NCBI GenBank assembly: GCA_016188105.1
Contig: JACPIL010000060.1
Coordinates: 1-17,683 of the forward strand
Origin: Candidatus Woesearchaeota archaeon
GTDB lineage: Archaea > Nanobdellota > Nanobdellia > Woesearchaeales > GW2011-AR9
DNA: 17,683 nt
Direction: 5' to 3'
Positions 1 to 6,630 of this stretch are shown here, piece by piece (position 1 is the stretch's first letter; the number at the start of each line of letters is the position of its first letter). Below the pieces are notes generated by a model, which had not been told where the DNA came from, ran no database searches, and saw only the letters and a list, made by a program, of their open reading frames with translations. Made by a program: the position numbers and the translations under genes.

Positions 1-80
1 AAACTTATACTTCCACAACCAACCAATAATAAAGCAACAACCAAAACGAAAATAGATTTTAACAAGTTATAATTTCCCAT
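1..80 (-). CDS. N-terminus of a lipoprotein, cut by the left edge
   Basis: An ATG on the minus strand at 80 opens a frame that runs without a stop to the window edge (26 complete codons). The translation begins MGNYNLLKSI, followed by a hydrophobic stretch (FVLVVALLLV) and then GCGS. That is a short charged/polar start, a hydrophobic core and a lipobox (LLVGC), as in lipoproteins processed at the Cys and held on the outer face of the membrane. The mature domain is outside the window, so function cannot be said. It lies divergent to the winged-helix gene starting at 136, and the TATA element at 108-115 sits between the two starts. It is short, but the lipobox in the only long open frame makes a chance ORF unlikely. 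Confidence 0.6.
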   Translation of the reverse strand, partial: MGNYNLLKSIFVLVVALLLVGCGSIS

Positions 81-107
81 ACTTACTGCAATATCATGAG
101 TTAGCCA

Positions 108-115
108 TATTTAAA
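108..115. promoter_or_regulatory. TATA box between divergent starts at 80 and 136
   Basis: TATTTAAA lies centred about 24 nt upstream of the ATG at 136 and about 31 nt upstream of the minus-strand ATG at 80. The TTTAAA core is symmetric and could be read by TBP in either direction. Spacing fits a leaderless transcript to the right and a few-nt leader to the left. Confidence 0.55.
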
Positions 116-135
116 CCTTACGATTATATTGCAGT

Positions 136-378
136 ATGTCCAAGCGTTCCTCATACGCAATTAAGAAGCAGATTCTCCTCAAAGTCAAAGAGAAACCAGC
201 TACGTACGCAGAATTAGAACGCAAGGTTAACACCGGCTATCGAACCGTCAAGTCCAACTGCGAAGAGTTGAAAGATTACAACTTCATCGAAATCGAGAAG
301 GTGATCGATCCAGCTAATGGAAGACCTTCACATGTAGTCAAGATTACTGAGAAAGGTTTGAAGCAGTTGAAGAAATGA
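136..378 (+). CDS. Small winged-helix transcriptional regulator
   Basis: An 80-aa basic protein that is almost entirely one winged helix-turn-helix domain. Residues about 8-20 form helix 1, 22-30 (ATYAELERK) helix 2, and 33-48 (GYRTVKSNCEELKDYN) the recognition helix. Residues 50-71 (FIEIEKVIDPANGRPSHVVKIT) form the two-stranded wing, and a short basic C-terminal helix follows. The layout is typical of archaeal ArsR/MarR-like one-domain regulators, which bind DNA as dimers in the cytoplasm. There is no ligand domain, metal-binding Cys or membrane segment, so the signal is unknown. The start is set by a TATA box 24 nt upstream and the absence of an SD site. The target may be its own promoter and the divergent lipoprotein gene (inference from position only). 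Confidence 0.8.
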   Translation: MSKRSSYAIKKQILLKVKEKPATYAELERKVNTGYRTVKSNCEELKDYNFIEIEKVIDPANGRPSHVVKITEKGLKQLKK

Positions 379-397
379 CTACAAAATTATGAATAAA

Positions 398-406
398 TTT
401 ATAAAA
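398..406 (+). promoter_or_regulatory. TATA box of the 54-aa small ORF
   Basis: TTTATAAAA is centred 26 nt upstream of the ATG at 428, the spacing seen throughout this window for leaderless starts. Confidence 0.6.
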
Positions 407-413
407 ACCATAC

Positions 414-428
414 TACTCTAGTAGAGTA
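414..428. promoter_or_regulatory. Inverted repeat over the start site, possible operator
   Basis: TACTCT - AGT - AGAGTA: two perfect 6-bp arms with a 3-bp spacer, placed between the TATA box (398-406) and the ATG at 428 and covering the expected transcription start. A bound dimer here would block initiation. A role is inferred; the repeat itself is seen directly. Confidence 0.4.
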
Positions 429-592
429 TGGCAAAATTAATAAGAGCAACCCCCACCTTAAGTGGAAAGGAAGCAAGACAGTTTTTAGAACGTATGGCTA
501 AAAGAGAAAGGTCTCCTCTTTCAGAGACCGATAAGAAGTTATACGCCAGTGTCAATAAGCATAGGAAATTTTTTGAATCATTCCTTAATTAA
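428..592 (+). CDS. 54-aa TPTLxGKxA small protein, antitoxin-like candidate
   Basis: ATG 428 to TAA 590-592 encodes a basic 54-aa protein beginning MAKLIRATPTLSGKEARQFL. Its first ~23 residues match the protein at 1373-1543 (shared MAK-I--TPTL-GK-A--F---M), so the two are paralogues. Small proteins with a TP-x-L-x-G-x-x-A-x-x-F opening are, as I recall, common in archaeal and bacterial genomes, often beside GNAT or other toxin-like genes, and have been taken for antitoxins; I could not search to confirm this. No SD site is present; a TATA box lies 26 nt upstream. Its last 15 bp overlap the 3' end of the convergent GNAT gene. The protein looks helical and charged after the motif, with no other recognisable domain. 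Confidence 0.65.
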   Translation: MAKLIRATPTLSGKEARQFLERMAKRERSPLSETDKKLYASVNKHRKFFESFLN

Positions 593-1126
593 ATCCTTAT
601 ACATGGGCGTTGTTCCTATTTCTCTTTGCTTTAAAACTTCGAATCCAAACTTTTTATAAAAATGAATTGGATCTCTTTTTGGATCAGCATTTCTTTTGGA
701 ATCTGTAGTGATGAATCTTAACCCTACATCTTTACCTAATTTTTCAGATAAGATAATAACAAATTCTATCATTAATGTTCCTATTCCACGACCTAAATAG
801 TTATCAGAGACGCATAATTTCCCTATTTTCAAAGCAGGCAATGATTTGAATGAAATATCTTTTTGTCTAAAATGTTCTTTTAACTCGCCTCGTAAGTTAA
901 TTGCATCTGTCATTACACTAACATACCCTACTAACTCTTTTGTAGGTTTGTAAAACCAGAGATATGTTGTTGAAATCTTCTTATTTTGGTTGTCAATTGC
1001 ATCTTCGATTAGGAATTTAATCAACTCTTTTTCATAAGATTTGAAATTAGAAATAATCAGTTTATGGGAGTCATTTATTTTTTGAATATCAATATCTGTA
1101 ATTAGAATTTTATCTCCCAGCCCCAT
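578..1126 (-). CDS. GNAT-family N-acetyltransferase
   Basis: A 182-aa GNAT fold protein, probably cytoplasmic, transferring acetyl from acetyl-CoA to an unknown amine. Motif A, the pyrophosphate-binding loop, is at residues 104-120 (LCVSDNYLGRGIGTLMI, with R113-G-I-G). Motif B follows at about 137-163 (LRFITTDSK, then HFYKKFGFE with Y157). The pattern 'LKIGKLCVSDNYLGRGIGTLM ... HFYKKFGFE' resembles the TacT/AtaT-like GNATs that act as tRNA-modifying toxins, but also ordinary acetyltransferases, so the substrate is open. The start at 1126 is supported by a symmetric TATA box 27 nt upstream. It is convergent with and overlaps the 54-aa ORF and is divergent from the 49-aa ORF. Confidence 0.8.
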   Translation of the reverse strand: MGLGDKILITDIDIQKINDSHKLIISNFKSYEKELIKFLIEDAIDNQNKKISTTYLWFYKPTKELVGYVSVMTDAINLRGELKEHFRQKDISFKSLPALKIGKLCVSDNYLGRGIGTLMIEFVIILSEKLGKDVGLRFITTDSKRNADPKRDPIHFYKKFGFEVLKQREIGTTPMYKDLIKE

Positions 1127-1149
1127 AAATGACCCATTTTTGATGGAAA

Positions 1150-1159
1150 TTTATAAATA
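1150..1159. promoter_or_regulatory. Symmetric TATA box shared by divergent genes at 1126 and 1183
   Basis: TTTATAAATA, whose TTTATAAA core is palindromic, is centred about 27.5 nt upstream of the minus-strand ATG at 1126 and 28-29 nt upstream of the plus-strand ATG at 1183. The 56-bp gap has no other TATA-like element, so one box likely serves both leaderless genes. Confidence 0.6.
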
Positions 1160-1182
1160 TTTGTTGTATTAAAGAGTTATTA

Positions 1183-1332
1183 ATGGCAAAACCAAGTTTA
1201 TCTGATAAGGGATATAGAAAGTTATTTGCTGAAGCTAGGAAGGATCCCCAATTCCATAAAGATATTCGTAAATTCATTAAGATTACGACTGGCACCTATA
1301 AATTAAAGGATTATGGATTAGAGAATATATAA
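1183..1332 (+). CDS. 49-aa basic small protein, function unknown
   Basis: ATG 1183 to TAA 1330-1332 encodes 49 residues beginning MAKPSLSDKGYRKLFAEARK, rich in Lys/Arg/Asp and probably helical, with no membrane segment and no Cys. It shares only the opening MAKP with the 56-aa protein at 1373 and lacks the TPTLxGK motif. Evidence that it is real: an ATG properly placed below a TATA box, and a position in a run of similarly built mini-genes. It is divergent from the GNAT gene with a shared promoter, so it may be co-expressed with it. I do not recognise the family. Confidence 0.5.
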   Translation: MAKPSLSDKGYRKLFAEARKDPQFHKDIRKFIKITTGTYKLKDYGLENI

Positions 1333-1343
1333 TTACAGTTAAA

Positions 1344-1351
1344 TTTAAATA
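1344..1351 (+). promoter_or_regulatory. TATA box of the 56-aa small ORF
   Basis: TTTAAATA is centred 25-26 nt upstream of the ATG at 1373, just after the stop of the 49-aa ORF. Confidence 0.6.
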
Positions 1352-1372
1352 AAGCCCTTCTCTCAGGTTATT

Positions 1373-1543
1373 ATGGCAAAACCAATAGAACCAACACCTA
1401 CTCTAAGAGGAAAGGACGCAATTAGATTTATCCAGAACATGATTAAGGAAGAAAGAAATCCCAATCCTAGAAGGATTGCTCTATTAAAAAGAGCAGATAA
1501 ACTAAAAATTGAGGAATCTAGCGAGTTACGTCTAGATGCATAA
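1373..1543 (+). CDS. 56-aa TPTLxGKxA small protein, paralogue of the 54-aa ORF
   Basis: ATG 1373 to TAA 1541-1543 encodes MAKPIEPTPTLRGKDAIRFI and a further 36 charged residues. Identity with the protein at 428-592 is concentrated in the first ~20 residues (MAK, TPTL, GK, A, F), while the C-terminal halves differ (here RRIALLKRADKLKIEESSELRLDA). That pattern fits a conserved DNA- or partner-binding head with a variable tail, as in antitoxins, but this is inference. It has its own TATA box, no SD site, and is convergent with the aconitase gene. A pyrimidine-rich run (1546-1563) just after the stop may terminate transcription. Confidence 0.65.
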   Translation: MAKPIEPTPTLRGKDAIRFIQNMIKEERNPNPRRIALLKRADKLKIEESSELRLDA

Positions 1544-1574
1544 ATACTCTTTTCCTTCTCTTAATATCTGAAAT

Positions 1575-3803
1575 TCAATTTCTCTCTCTCAACCAATTCA
1601 AAGCACTTCCATGCTTGAACCACTCTAATTGCTCTTTAGAGAGGGTATGTTTCATCTCAATCGCTTCAACGGAGCCATCGGCATGCTTGAGAGTTACGTA
1701 CACCGGTTCACCTACCGCGACATCAACATCAACATCAAGTATATCATCTTCTAAAATCTTATCGTAATCACTCTCGATAGCAAATAACAAAGGCAATATT
1801 CCTTGCTTCTTCAGATTAGTTTCAGCAATGCGAGCAAAGCTTTTTGCCAACACTGCACGACAGCCTAAGTAGCGTGGCTCCATTGCGGCATGCTCTCGAG
1901 AAGAACCTTCTCCATAATTGGTGTCGCCTACGGCAACCCATCCCCTATCATGGTTTTGATAATGCCTGGCGATGGAAGAAAAGTTTTCTTCCATCTCGGT
2001 CAGCAAATTCTTTCCTTTTCCAATCTTCTCGGTAAACGCATTAACGGCCCCGGAGAACATATTATCGCTGATCTTGTCTAAATGCCCGCGAAACTCTAAC
2101 CATTTTCCTGCAGGAGAAATATGATCGGTTGTGCATTTGCCTTTAGCCTTAACCAAAACCAGCAACTCAGAAAAATCTTTCTCCTGCCATGGTGCAAAGG
2201 GCCGTAACAAAGCTAAACGATCACTCTCCGGATCGATCATAACATCTCCTTTACCGCTCGGTTCTTCATATCCAGAAACATCGAAGACAAATCCTTGAGA
2301 AGGCAATTGATCTACTGCAGTAATATCTAGCTTTACACCATCAATTGTATCAAGCAACGGATTGAAATCTAATCTTCCTGCTAAAGCAAAGGCAGTTACA
2401 ATCTCAGGGCTGGCGATAAAGGCATGGGTTTCGGGATTGGCATCGTTTCTGCTTTTGAAGTTTCTGTTGAACGAAGTGATAATAGAATTTCTCACTCCTT
2501 TCGAAACATCCTGACGATTCCATTGCCCGATGCAGGGACCGCAGGCATTGGCTAAGACCGTTCCACCAATTTTTTCAAACACATCTAATAATCCGTCGCG
2601 TTTCATGGTCGCATAGATCTGCTGCGATCCTGGCGTGATCATAAAAGGCACTTTCGCTTTCAAACCTTGCTCCGCAGCTTTTCTTGCAACGACTGCTGCT
2701 CTGGACATATCTTCATAAGATGAGTTTGTACAACTACCAATTAATGCAGCACTTAATTGCAGGGGCCAATTATTTTTTTCTAGATCTCCTTTCAAGGAGG
2801 AAATTGAGCGTGACAAATCTGGTGTATGTGGACCGACAAGATGAGGTTCTAATCTGTCTAGATCAATGACAATAACTTCATCAAAGTATACTAAAGGATT
2901 TTGTTCCACTTCAGGATCTGCTTGAAGTTCTTCTTTCAAAGAATCAGCTAAAGCAGCAACAAAACCGCGTCGAGTTGCACGCAGGTAAGCAGCAGTATGT
3001 TCATCGTAAGGAAATAAAGAAGTAGTCGCGCCAACTTCTGCTCCCATATTAGTGATGGTTGCTTTTCCCGTTGCGCTGATAGTTCTCGCACCTTCACCAA
3101 AATATTCGATGATGCATCCGGTTCCGCCTTTAACGGTCAAGATTTCTGCCACTTTCAAGATGACATCTTTAGGCGAAGTCCAACCGTTTAATCTTCCTTT
3201 CAATTGGATGCCAATTAATTTCGGCATGGTTATGGTCCAAGATAATCCAGCCATGGCATCCATCGCTTCTGCTCCGCCTGCGCCGATAGCAATCATCCCT
3301 AAACCTCCTGCGTTAGGTGTATGTGAATCTGTTCCGATCATCAATTGTCCAGGAACAGCATAATTTTCCAAAATTACCTGGTGGATAATTCCTGAGCCGG
3401 GCTTCCAGAAGCCCATTCCATATTTGTTAGCAGAACTTTTCAGAAACTGATAGACTTCTTTGTTTTGCAGATTTGCTTCTTCTAAATCTTGTTGAGCACC
3501 AAGCTTAGCGGCAATAAGATGATCACAATGAACTGTGGTGGGAACAACAACTGATTTCTTTCCGGTAAGCATGAATTGCAGAATTGCCATCTGCGCAGTA
3601 GCATCCTGCATGGCTACGCGATCAACCTGCAAAGGAATGCTGGACTTGCCGCGTTGGATTGCAAATTCCCCTTTTGCAAAATGAGTGAAGAGGATTTTCT
3701 CTGCGTAGGTTAAAGGCCGATTAAGTTGTTCTTTGATGACTTCAAGTTTTTCGATGTAATCTAAGTAGAAATCGTTGATTTGATCCTGATTGAGGAAGGA
3801 CAT
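1575..3803 (-). CDS. acn: Aconitate hydratase, mitochondrial-type
   Basis: A 742-aa aconitase that isomerises citrate to isocitrate through cis-aconitate using a [4Fe-4S] cluster. Cluster cysteines are C358 ([13 protein letters not shown]) and C421/C424 ([13 protein letters not shown]). Active-site motifs are D94-H95 (VHCDH), D159-S160-H161 (GTDSHTPN), [11 protein letters not shown] at 556-566, and S634-S635-R636 ([16 protein letters not shown]). Domains 1-3 cover roughly residues 30-500 and the swivel domain about 545-720. Length and wording ([36 protein letters not shown]) match mitochondrial/Bacteroidetes-type aconitase rather than AcnA, AcnB or the shorter archaeal forms, suggesting lateral acquisition. 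No mitochondrial targeting peptide is present. The TATA box lies 26 nt upstream. The isocitrate dehydrogenase gene follows 1.6 kb away on the other strand. Confidence 0.96.
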   Translation of the reverse strand: MSFLNQDQINDFYLDYIEKLEVIKEQLNRPLTYAEKILFTHFAKGEFAIQRGKSSIPLQVDRVAMQDATAQMAILQFMLTGKKSVVVPTTVHCDHLIAAKLGAQQDLEEANLQNKEVYQFLKSSANKYGMGFWKPGSGIIHQVILENYAVPGQLMIGTDSHTPNAGGLGMIAIGAGGAEAMDAMAGLSWTITMPKLIGIQLKGRLNGWTSPKDVILKVAEILTVKGGTGCIIEYFGEGARTISATGKATITNMGAEVGATTSLFPYDEHTAAYLRATRRGFVAALADSLKEELQADPEVEQNPLVYFDEVIVIDLDRLEPHLVGPHTPDLSRSISSLKGDLEKNNWPLQLSAALIGSCTNSSYEDMSRAAVVARKAAEQGLKAKVPFMITPGSQQIYATMKRDGLLDVFEKIGGTVLANACGPCIGQWNRQDVSKGVRNSIITSFNRNFKSRNDANPETHAFIASPEIVTAFALAGRLDFNPLLDTIDGVKLDITAVDQLPSQGFVFDVSGYEEPSGKGDVMIDPESDRLALLRPFAPWQEKDFSELLVLVKAKGKCTTDHISPAGKWLEFRGHLDKISDNMFSGAVNAFTEKIGKGKNLLTEMEENFSSIARHYQNHDRGWVAVGDTNYGEGSSREHAAMEPRYLGCRAVLAKSFARIAETNLKKQGILPLLFAIESDYDKILEDDILDVDVDVAVGEPVYVTLKHADGSVEAIEMKHTLSKEQLEWFKHGSALNWLRERN

Positions 3804-3825
3804 GGAAGATTGTGAGAAAAAGAGA

Positions 3826-3833
3826 TATTTAAA
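3826..3833 (-). promoter_or_regulatory. TATA box of the aconitase gene
   Basis: TATTTAAA on the plus strand (TTTAAATA in the direction of transcription), centred 26-27 nt upstream of the ATG at 3803; no SD site. Confidence 0.65.
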
Positions 3834-3851
3834 TTTTTAGTTGGTAGAAAA

Positions 3852-4316
3852 CTAACGAGCGTAACGAAAATTCTGGAAGAGTCCAGGGACAAATGCTGGT
3901 TTAGGCTTGTCGATTGATTTTCTTATTTTGTAGAGATAGCTTTTATCTTTGGACTTTTGATATAGGACTATGGCTTCTTGGACTTTGTCACCGTCTACTA
4001 TTCCCTGACTTTCAATAATCATATTCCAGGCTAGTGGGAAGATTATACTGGCTGGCAAGGTTTCAGTTATGTCTTGCAAATGAACAGTATCCTCTGAAAC
4101 ACGCCAATAGCGTACATTCTGAAATTGGATAAGAGTACTATCATACAAGAAAGGATTACCCCCAAGGCAGGCACTCCAAAATCCAGTTGTCTGCACTTCT
4201 TCTTTTTCGCGAAGGAAATCATGGATTGTTCTTGCTACATAGGTTTGAGGATGAACATATAATTCTAATTGGCTTTCCAAGCCTTTTCTTCTCTTGATTT
4301 CATTAAGATGAAGCAT
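3852..4316 (-). CDS. Unrecognised 154-aa protein
   Basis: I do not recognise this family. It is a soluble protein with no signal peptide or membrane segment. The N-terminal ~40 residues (LNEIKRRKGLESQLELYVHPQTYVARTIHDFLREK) look helical. A middle part (residues 43-105) mixes strands and one hydrophobic helix (SIIFPLAWNMIIES), and the C-terminus is basic (KSKDKSYLYKIRKSIDKPKP). There is one Cys. It is the first of three consecutive minus-strand unknowns between the aconitase and isocitrate dehydrogenase genes, each with its own TATA box, so they are not an obvious operon. Start choice rests on a TATA box 26-27 nt upstream and a clean frame. Confidence 0.7.
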   Translation of the reverse strand: MLHLNEIKRRKGLESQLELYVHPQTYVARTIHDFLREKEEVQTTGFWSACLGGNPFLYDSTLIQFQNVRYWRVSEDTVHLQDITETLPASIIFPLAWNMIIESQGIVDGDKVQEAIVLYQKSKDKSYLYKIRKSIDKPKPAFVPGLFQNFRYAR

Positions 4317-4338
4317 GCAAAAAAAGACTTAAGTACAC

Positions 4339-4346
4339 TATTTAAA
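4339..4346 (-). promoter_or_regulatory. TATA box of the 154-aa gene
   Basis: TATTTAAA (TTTAAATA as transcribed) is centred 26-27 nt upstream of the ATG at 4316 and ends next to the stop codon of the upstream gene (4348-4350). Confidence 0.6.
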
Positions 4347-4347
4347 A

Positions 4348-4851
4348 TTACTCATTCTTGAAGAATTGATAGCAGCGTTGTTTGAATTCATCTGTTGGCT
4401 GCTGCTGTTCATAGCCAAGCACTTTGAGAGTTTGAGTAAGATCCCAGGGAGGTACGCTTAGTGTTCTTGGTGAGCGGATGCGGACGAAACGATGGTAAGT
4501 TTCTTCTCGTGGCGTTTCCCAAAGAGGACTTCGAAACTCTCTATAATATGTATCCACGGCAACTATGCCGCTCTGATCAGCAAAAAGATAGGTTCGATCA
4601 GTATGGCCTGCACCAGGATAAGCTCCTCTGAGAATAGCTAAATTATTGTTCTCGAGCCAATCAATTAATTGATCACGAAAATCCGTATCATAATGAGCAG
4701 TACTTCCAACTGAACCATCACCGCGCGTATGTACTGCTGATGCACCGATAAATTTTTTAGTATAGGGAGGAGAAACATAATATTCCAAATCAACTGCGCT
4801 ACGAAGCACCGGCAACACTAATTCCTGTGGTTGTTCTGGTTTTTCTTCCAT
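4348..4851 (-). CDS. Unrecognised 167-aa protein
   Basis: No family recognised. The first ~12 residues are a charged, Pro/Gln/Glu-rich tail (MEEKPEQPQELV). The rest looks like a compact alpha/beta domain rich in aromatic and charged residues (YYVSPPYTKKF; GAYPGAGHTDRTYLFADQSGIVAVDTYY; PREETYHRFVRIRSP), probably cytoplasmic. Several histidines and acidic residues are present but make no known metal motif that I can name. There is a single Cys near the C-terminus. Its stop sits 31 bp upstream of the next gene's start and overlaps that gene's promoter region. A TATA-like element lies about 28 nt above the ATG. Conservation across relatives would be needed to assign it. Confidence 0.7.
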   Translation of the reverse strand: MEEKPEQPQELVLPVLRSAVDLEYYVSPPYTKKFIGASAVHTRGDGSVGSTAHYDTDFRDQLIDWLENNNLAILRGAYPGAGHTDRTYLFADQSGIVAVDTYYREFRSPLWETPREETYHRFVRIRSPRTLSVPPWDLTQTLKVLGYEQQQPTDEFKQRCYQFFKNE

Positions 4852-4874
4852 GAGAATTTTATCAAAACCACTGC

Positions 4875-4883
4875 TTTATATTA
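4875..4883 (-). promoter_or_regulatory. TATA box of the 167-aa gene
   Basis: TTTATATTA on the plus strand (TAATATAAA as transcribed), centred about 28 nt upstream of the ATG at 4851. Confidence 0.5.
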
Positions 4884-4904
4884 TTTTAGCTATTTTGGTA
4901 TCTA

Positions 4905-5300
4905 TTAACCCATAGGATCGTAAGAATCATCTTCAGAAGGAGTGTAGTTAGAAACTGGATGGTTTGCAGTAGTTATCATCCAGCCTAGATTACCTAATTG
5001 TCCTGAGTCTTCATAACTCTCCTTAAATCCAATTAGCAAATCAATACTCGCTAACCTTCCTTGATGCGCTTCTTGCTGCATTCGTTCATATTGTTGCTGG
5101 ACATTTGGTTGATCTAAGTGAAAAATGTAGGCTACACCGCGGCCACATTGCAAGCTTTCAATTCCTGAAGCATGGGTCCTTACTTTGCTGTTGGCAATGA
5201 TCATTTCCGGCCTAACAAATGTTCCTTTTGCTTCTGGGTGCTTGTGTTTCCAAAGGGCATACATTTTCTCTGCTGCTAATGCTTGTTCCAGTAAATTCAT
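4905..5300 (-). CDS. Unrecognised 131-aa protein
   Basis: No family recognised. A likely soluble protein that starts with an amphipathic helix (LLEQALAAEKMYALWKHKHP), then alternating strands and helices (TFVRPEMIIANSKVRTHASG; GVAYIFHLDQ), a Gln-rich helix (QQQYERMQQEAHQG), and a strand-rich end (IDLLIGFKES; LGNLGWMITT). It ends in an acidic, probably disordered tail (PSEDDSYDPMG). The motif-like 'NSKVRTHASGIESLQCGRG' could bind a ligand but is not one I can name. It is divergent from the isocitrate dehydrogenase gene, with separate TATA boxes in the 86-bp gap. Confidence 0.7.
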   Translation of the reverse strand: MNLLEQALAAEKMYALWKHKHPEAKGTFVRPEMIIANSKVRTHASGIESLQCGRGVAYIFHLDQPNVQQQYERMQQEAHQGRLASIDLLIGFKESYEDSGQLGNLGWMITTANHPVSNYTPSEDDSYDPMG

Positions 5301-5322
5301 GAGATTGATTGTAGAAGAGTAG

Positions 5323-5330
5323 TATTAAAA
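5323..5330 (-). promoter_or_regulatory. TATA box of the 131-aa gene
   Basis: TATTAAAA (TTTTAATA as transcribed), centred 26-27 nt upstream of the minus-strand ATG at 5300. Confidence 0.55.
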
Positions 5331-5357
5331 GATTTCTTTTATTAAGAACAGATTTGC

Positions 5358-5364
5358 TTATAAA
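5358..5364 (+). promoter_or_regulatory. TATA box of the isocitrate dehydrogenase gene
   Basis: TTATAAA is centred 26 nt upstream of the ATG at 5387; no SD site follows, so the message is probably leaderless. Confidence 0.6.
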
Positions 5365-5386
5365 CGATTATTTAATCCCTTAAATT

Positions 5387-6577
5387 ATGAAAATAAAATT
5401 TTCAAACGGAGAATGGCGGGTTCCAGATCATCCCGAGATAGGTTTTATCGTTGGTGATGGAACAGGTGTAGATATTACTCCAGTCGCTTTGAAAGTATTG
5501 GATGCGGCCGTTGAAAAATCATATTCTGGTAAAAGAAAAATTCTCTGGCAGGAAATTTTTGCAGGAGAAAAAGCGCTCAAAGCCGGAGCAGAATTGCTAT
5601 CTGAAGAAGCATTGCAGCAAATTATAGATTTGCGAGTAGTTTTGAAAGGCCCATTAGAAACTCCGGTTGGCGGAGGACATCGAAGCCTAAATGTTACCCT
5701 GCGACAGAAATTAGATTTATTTGCTTGTATTCGGCCGGTGCAGTATTTTCCTAGTGTTCCTAATCCCATGAAAGAACCGGAGAAGTTAGATGTGGTTATC
5801 TTTCGGGAGAATACAGAAGATGTGTATGCGGGAATAGAGTGGAAGGAAGGTAGCGCTGAAGCCGGGAAAGTAATTGAATTCTTAGAACAAGAAATGGGGA
5901 AGAAAATTCGCTATGATTCAGGCATCGGGATTAAACCAATTAGCCTAGAAGGAACAAAGAGGTTAGTTCGTGCAGCAATCAAATATGCGATTGAGAATAA
6001 GAGAAAATCAGTAACCATTGTGCATAAAGGAAACATTATGAAGTTTACGGAAGGCGCATTCAAAGAATGGGGTTACCAAGTTGCCCAAGAAGAATTTTCT
6101 GACTATGTGATAAAAGAAGGAGAAGAAAACCCCTCGGGAAAAATAGTGATCAAGGATCGGATCGCTGATTCAATGTTCCAGCAACTCTTATTGCGGCCAG
6201 AGGAATATGATGTCATTGCGACTACTAATCTTAATGGTGATTATTTATCCGATGCCTGTGCCGCGCAAGTCGGCGGCTTAGGTATAGCTCCTGGCGCGAA
6301 TATAAATTATGAAGAAGGTCTGGCAGTATTTGAAGCGACCCATGGAACTGCGCCAAAATATGCCGGACAGGATAAGGTCAATCCTGGTTCAGTGATTTTA
6401 TCAGGAGTGATGATGCTAGAATTATTAGGATGGAAAGAAGCGGCTGAATTAATCGTGAAAGCAATGACCAAGACTATTCAGCAGAAAAGAGTTACATATG
6501 ATTTCGCACGGCAGATGGAAGGTGCTACCTTACTGAAGTGTTCCGAATTTGGCGATGCGATTATTGGGAATATGTGA
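5387..6577 (+). CDS. icd: NADP-dependent isocitrate dehydrogenase
   Basis: A 396-aa homodimeric-type isocitrate dehydrogenase of the E. coli Icd family: it decarboxylates isocitrate to 2-oxoglutarate with reduction of NADP+. Substrate residues are visible: S100, N102, R106 ([10 protein letters not shown]), R116 and R140 ([14 protein letters not shown]). Also seen are catalytic K214 ([12 protein letters not shown]) and the metal-binding aspartates D261, D285 and D289 ([14 protein letters not shown]). NADP preference is indicated by K324-Y325 ([11 protein letters not shown]) and Y371/R375 (TYDFARQ), the positions that bind the 2'-phosphate in E. coli Icd. Length is slightly shorter than E. coli (416). 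Paired functionally with the aconitase at 1575-3803, it supplies 2-oxoglutarate for glutamate and NADPH. No citrate synthase is in the window. Confidence 0.96.
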   Translation: MKIKFSNGEWRVPDHPEIGFIVGDGTGVDITPVALKVLDAAVEKSYSGKRKILWQEIFAGEKALKAGAELLSEEALQQIIDLRVVLKGPLETPVGGGHRSLNVTLRQKLDLFACIRPVQYFPSVPNPMKEPEKLDVVIFRENTEDVYAGIEWKEGSAEAGKVIEFLEQEMGKKIRYDSGIGIKPISLEGTKRLVRAAIKYAIENKRKSVTIVHKGNIMKFTEGAFKEWGYQVAQEEFSDYVIKEGEENPSGKIVIKDRIADSMFQQLLLRPEEYDVIATTNLNGDYLSDACAAQVGGLGIAPGANINYEEGLAVFEATHGTAPKYAGQDKVNPGSVILSGVMMLELLGWKEAAELIVKAMTKTIQQKRVTYDFARQMEGATLLKCSEFGDAIIGNM

Positions 6578-6600
6578 GTAGATTAACTAACAAGACAACG

Positions 6601-6608
6601 TTTATATA
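6601..6608 (+). promoter_or_regulatory. TATA box of the cupredoxin-DoxX-VKOR operon
   Basis: TTTATATA is centred 26-27 nt upstream of the ATG at 6631. It decides the start: the same frame is open from further upstream (6538) but that part overlaps icd and lies above this promoter. Confidence 0.65.
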
Positions 6609-6630
6609 CCAGTTTTATTTCTTTCTTGTC

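Noticed and set aside
1110..1295. Minus-strand 61-codon frame upstream of the GNAT gene
   Set aside because: It covers the shared TATA box and the 49-aa ORF on the other strand, and its translation shows no domain; most likely a shadow frame.
1570..1582. GAAATT-C-AATTTC inverted repeat at the aconitase stop codon
   Set aside because: Only A/T-rich 6-bp arms with no following T-run; too likely by chance in this base composition to call a terminator.
3052..3363. 103-codon plus-strand frame inside the aconitase gene
   Set aside because: Antisense shadow of a strongly conserved enzyme; no TATA box at the usual distance and no recognisable domain.
5428..5769. 113-codon minus-strand frame inside icd
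   Set aside because: Antisense to conserved isocitrate dehydrogenase motifs; composition is that of a reverse-complement shadow.
6538..6630. Upstream extension of the cupredoxin frame
   Set aside because: It lies inside icd and above the TATA box; starting at 6631 gives a proper lipoprotein signal peptide.
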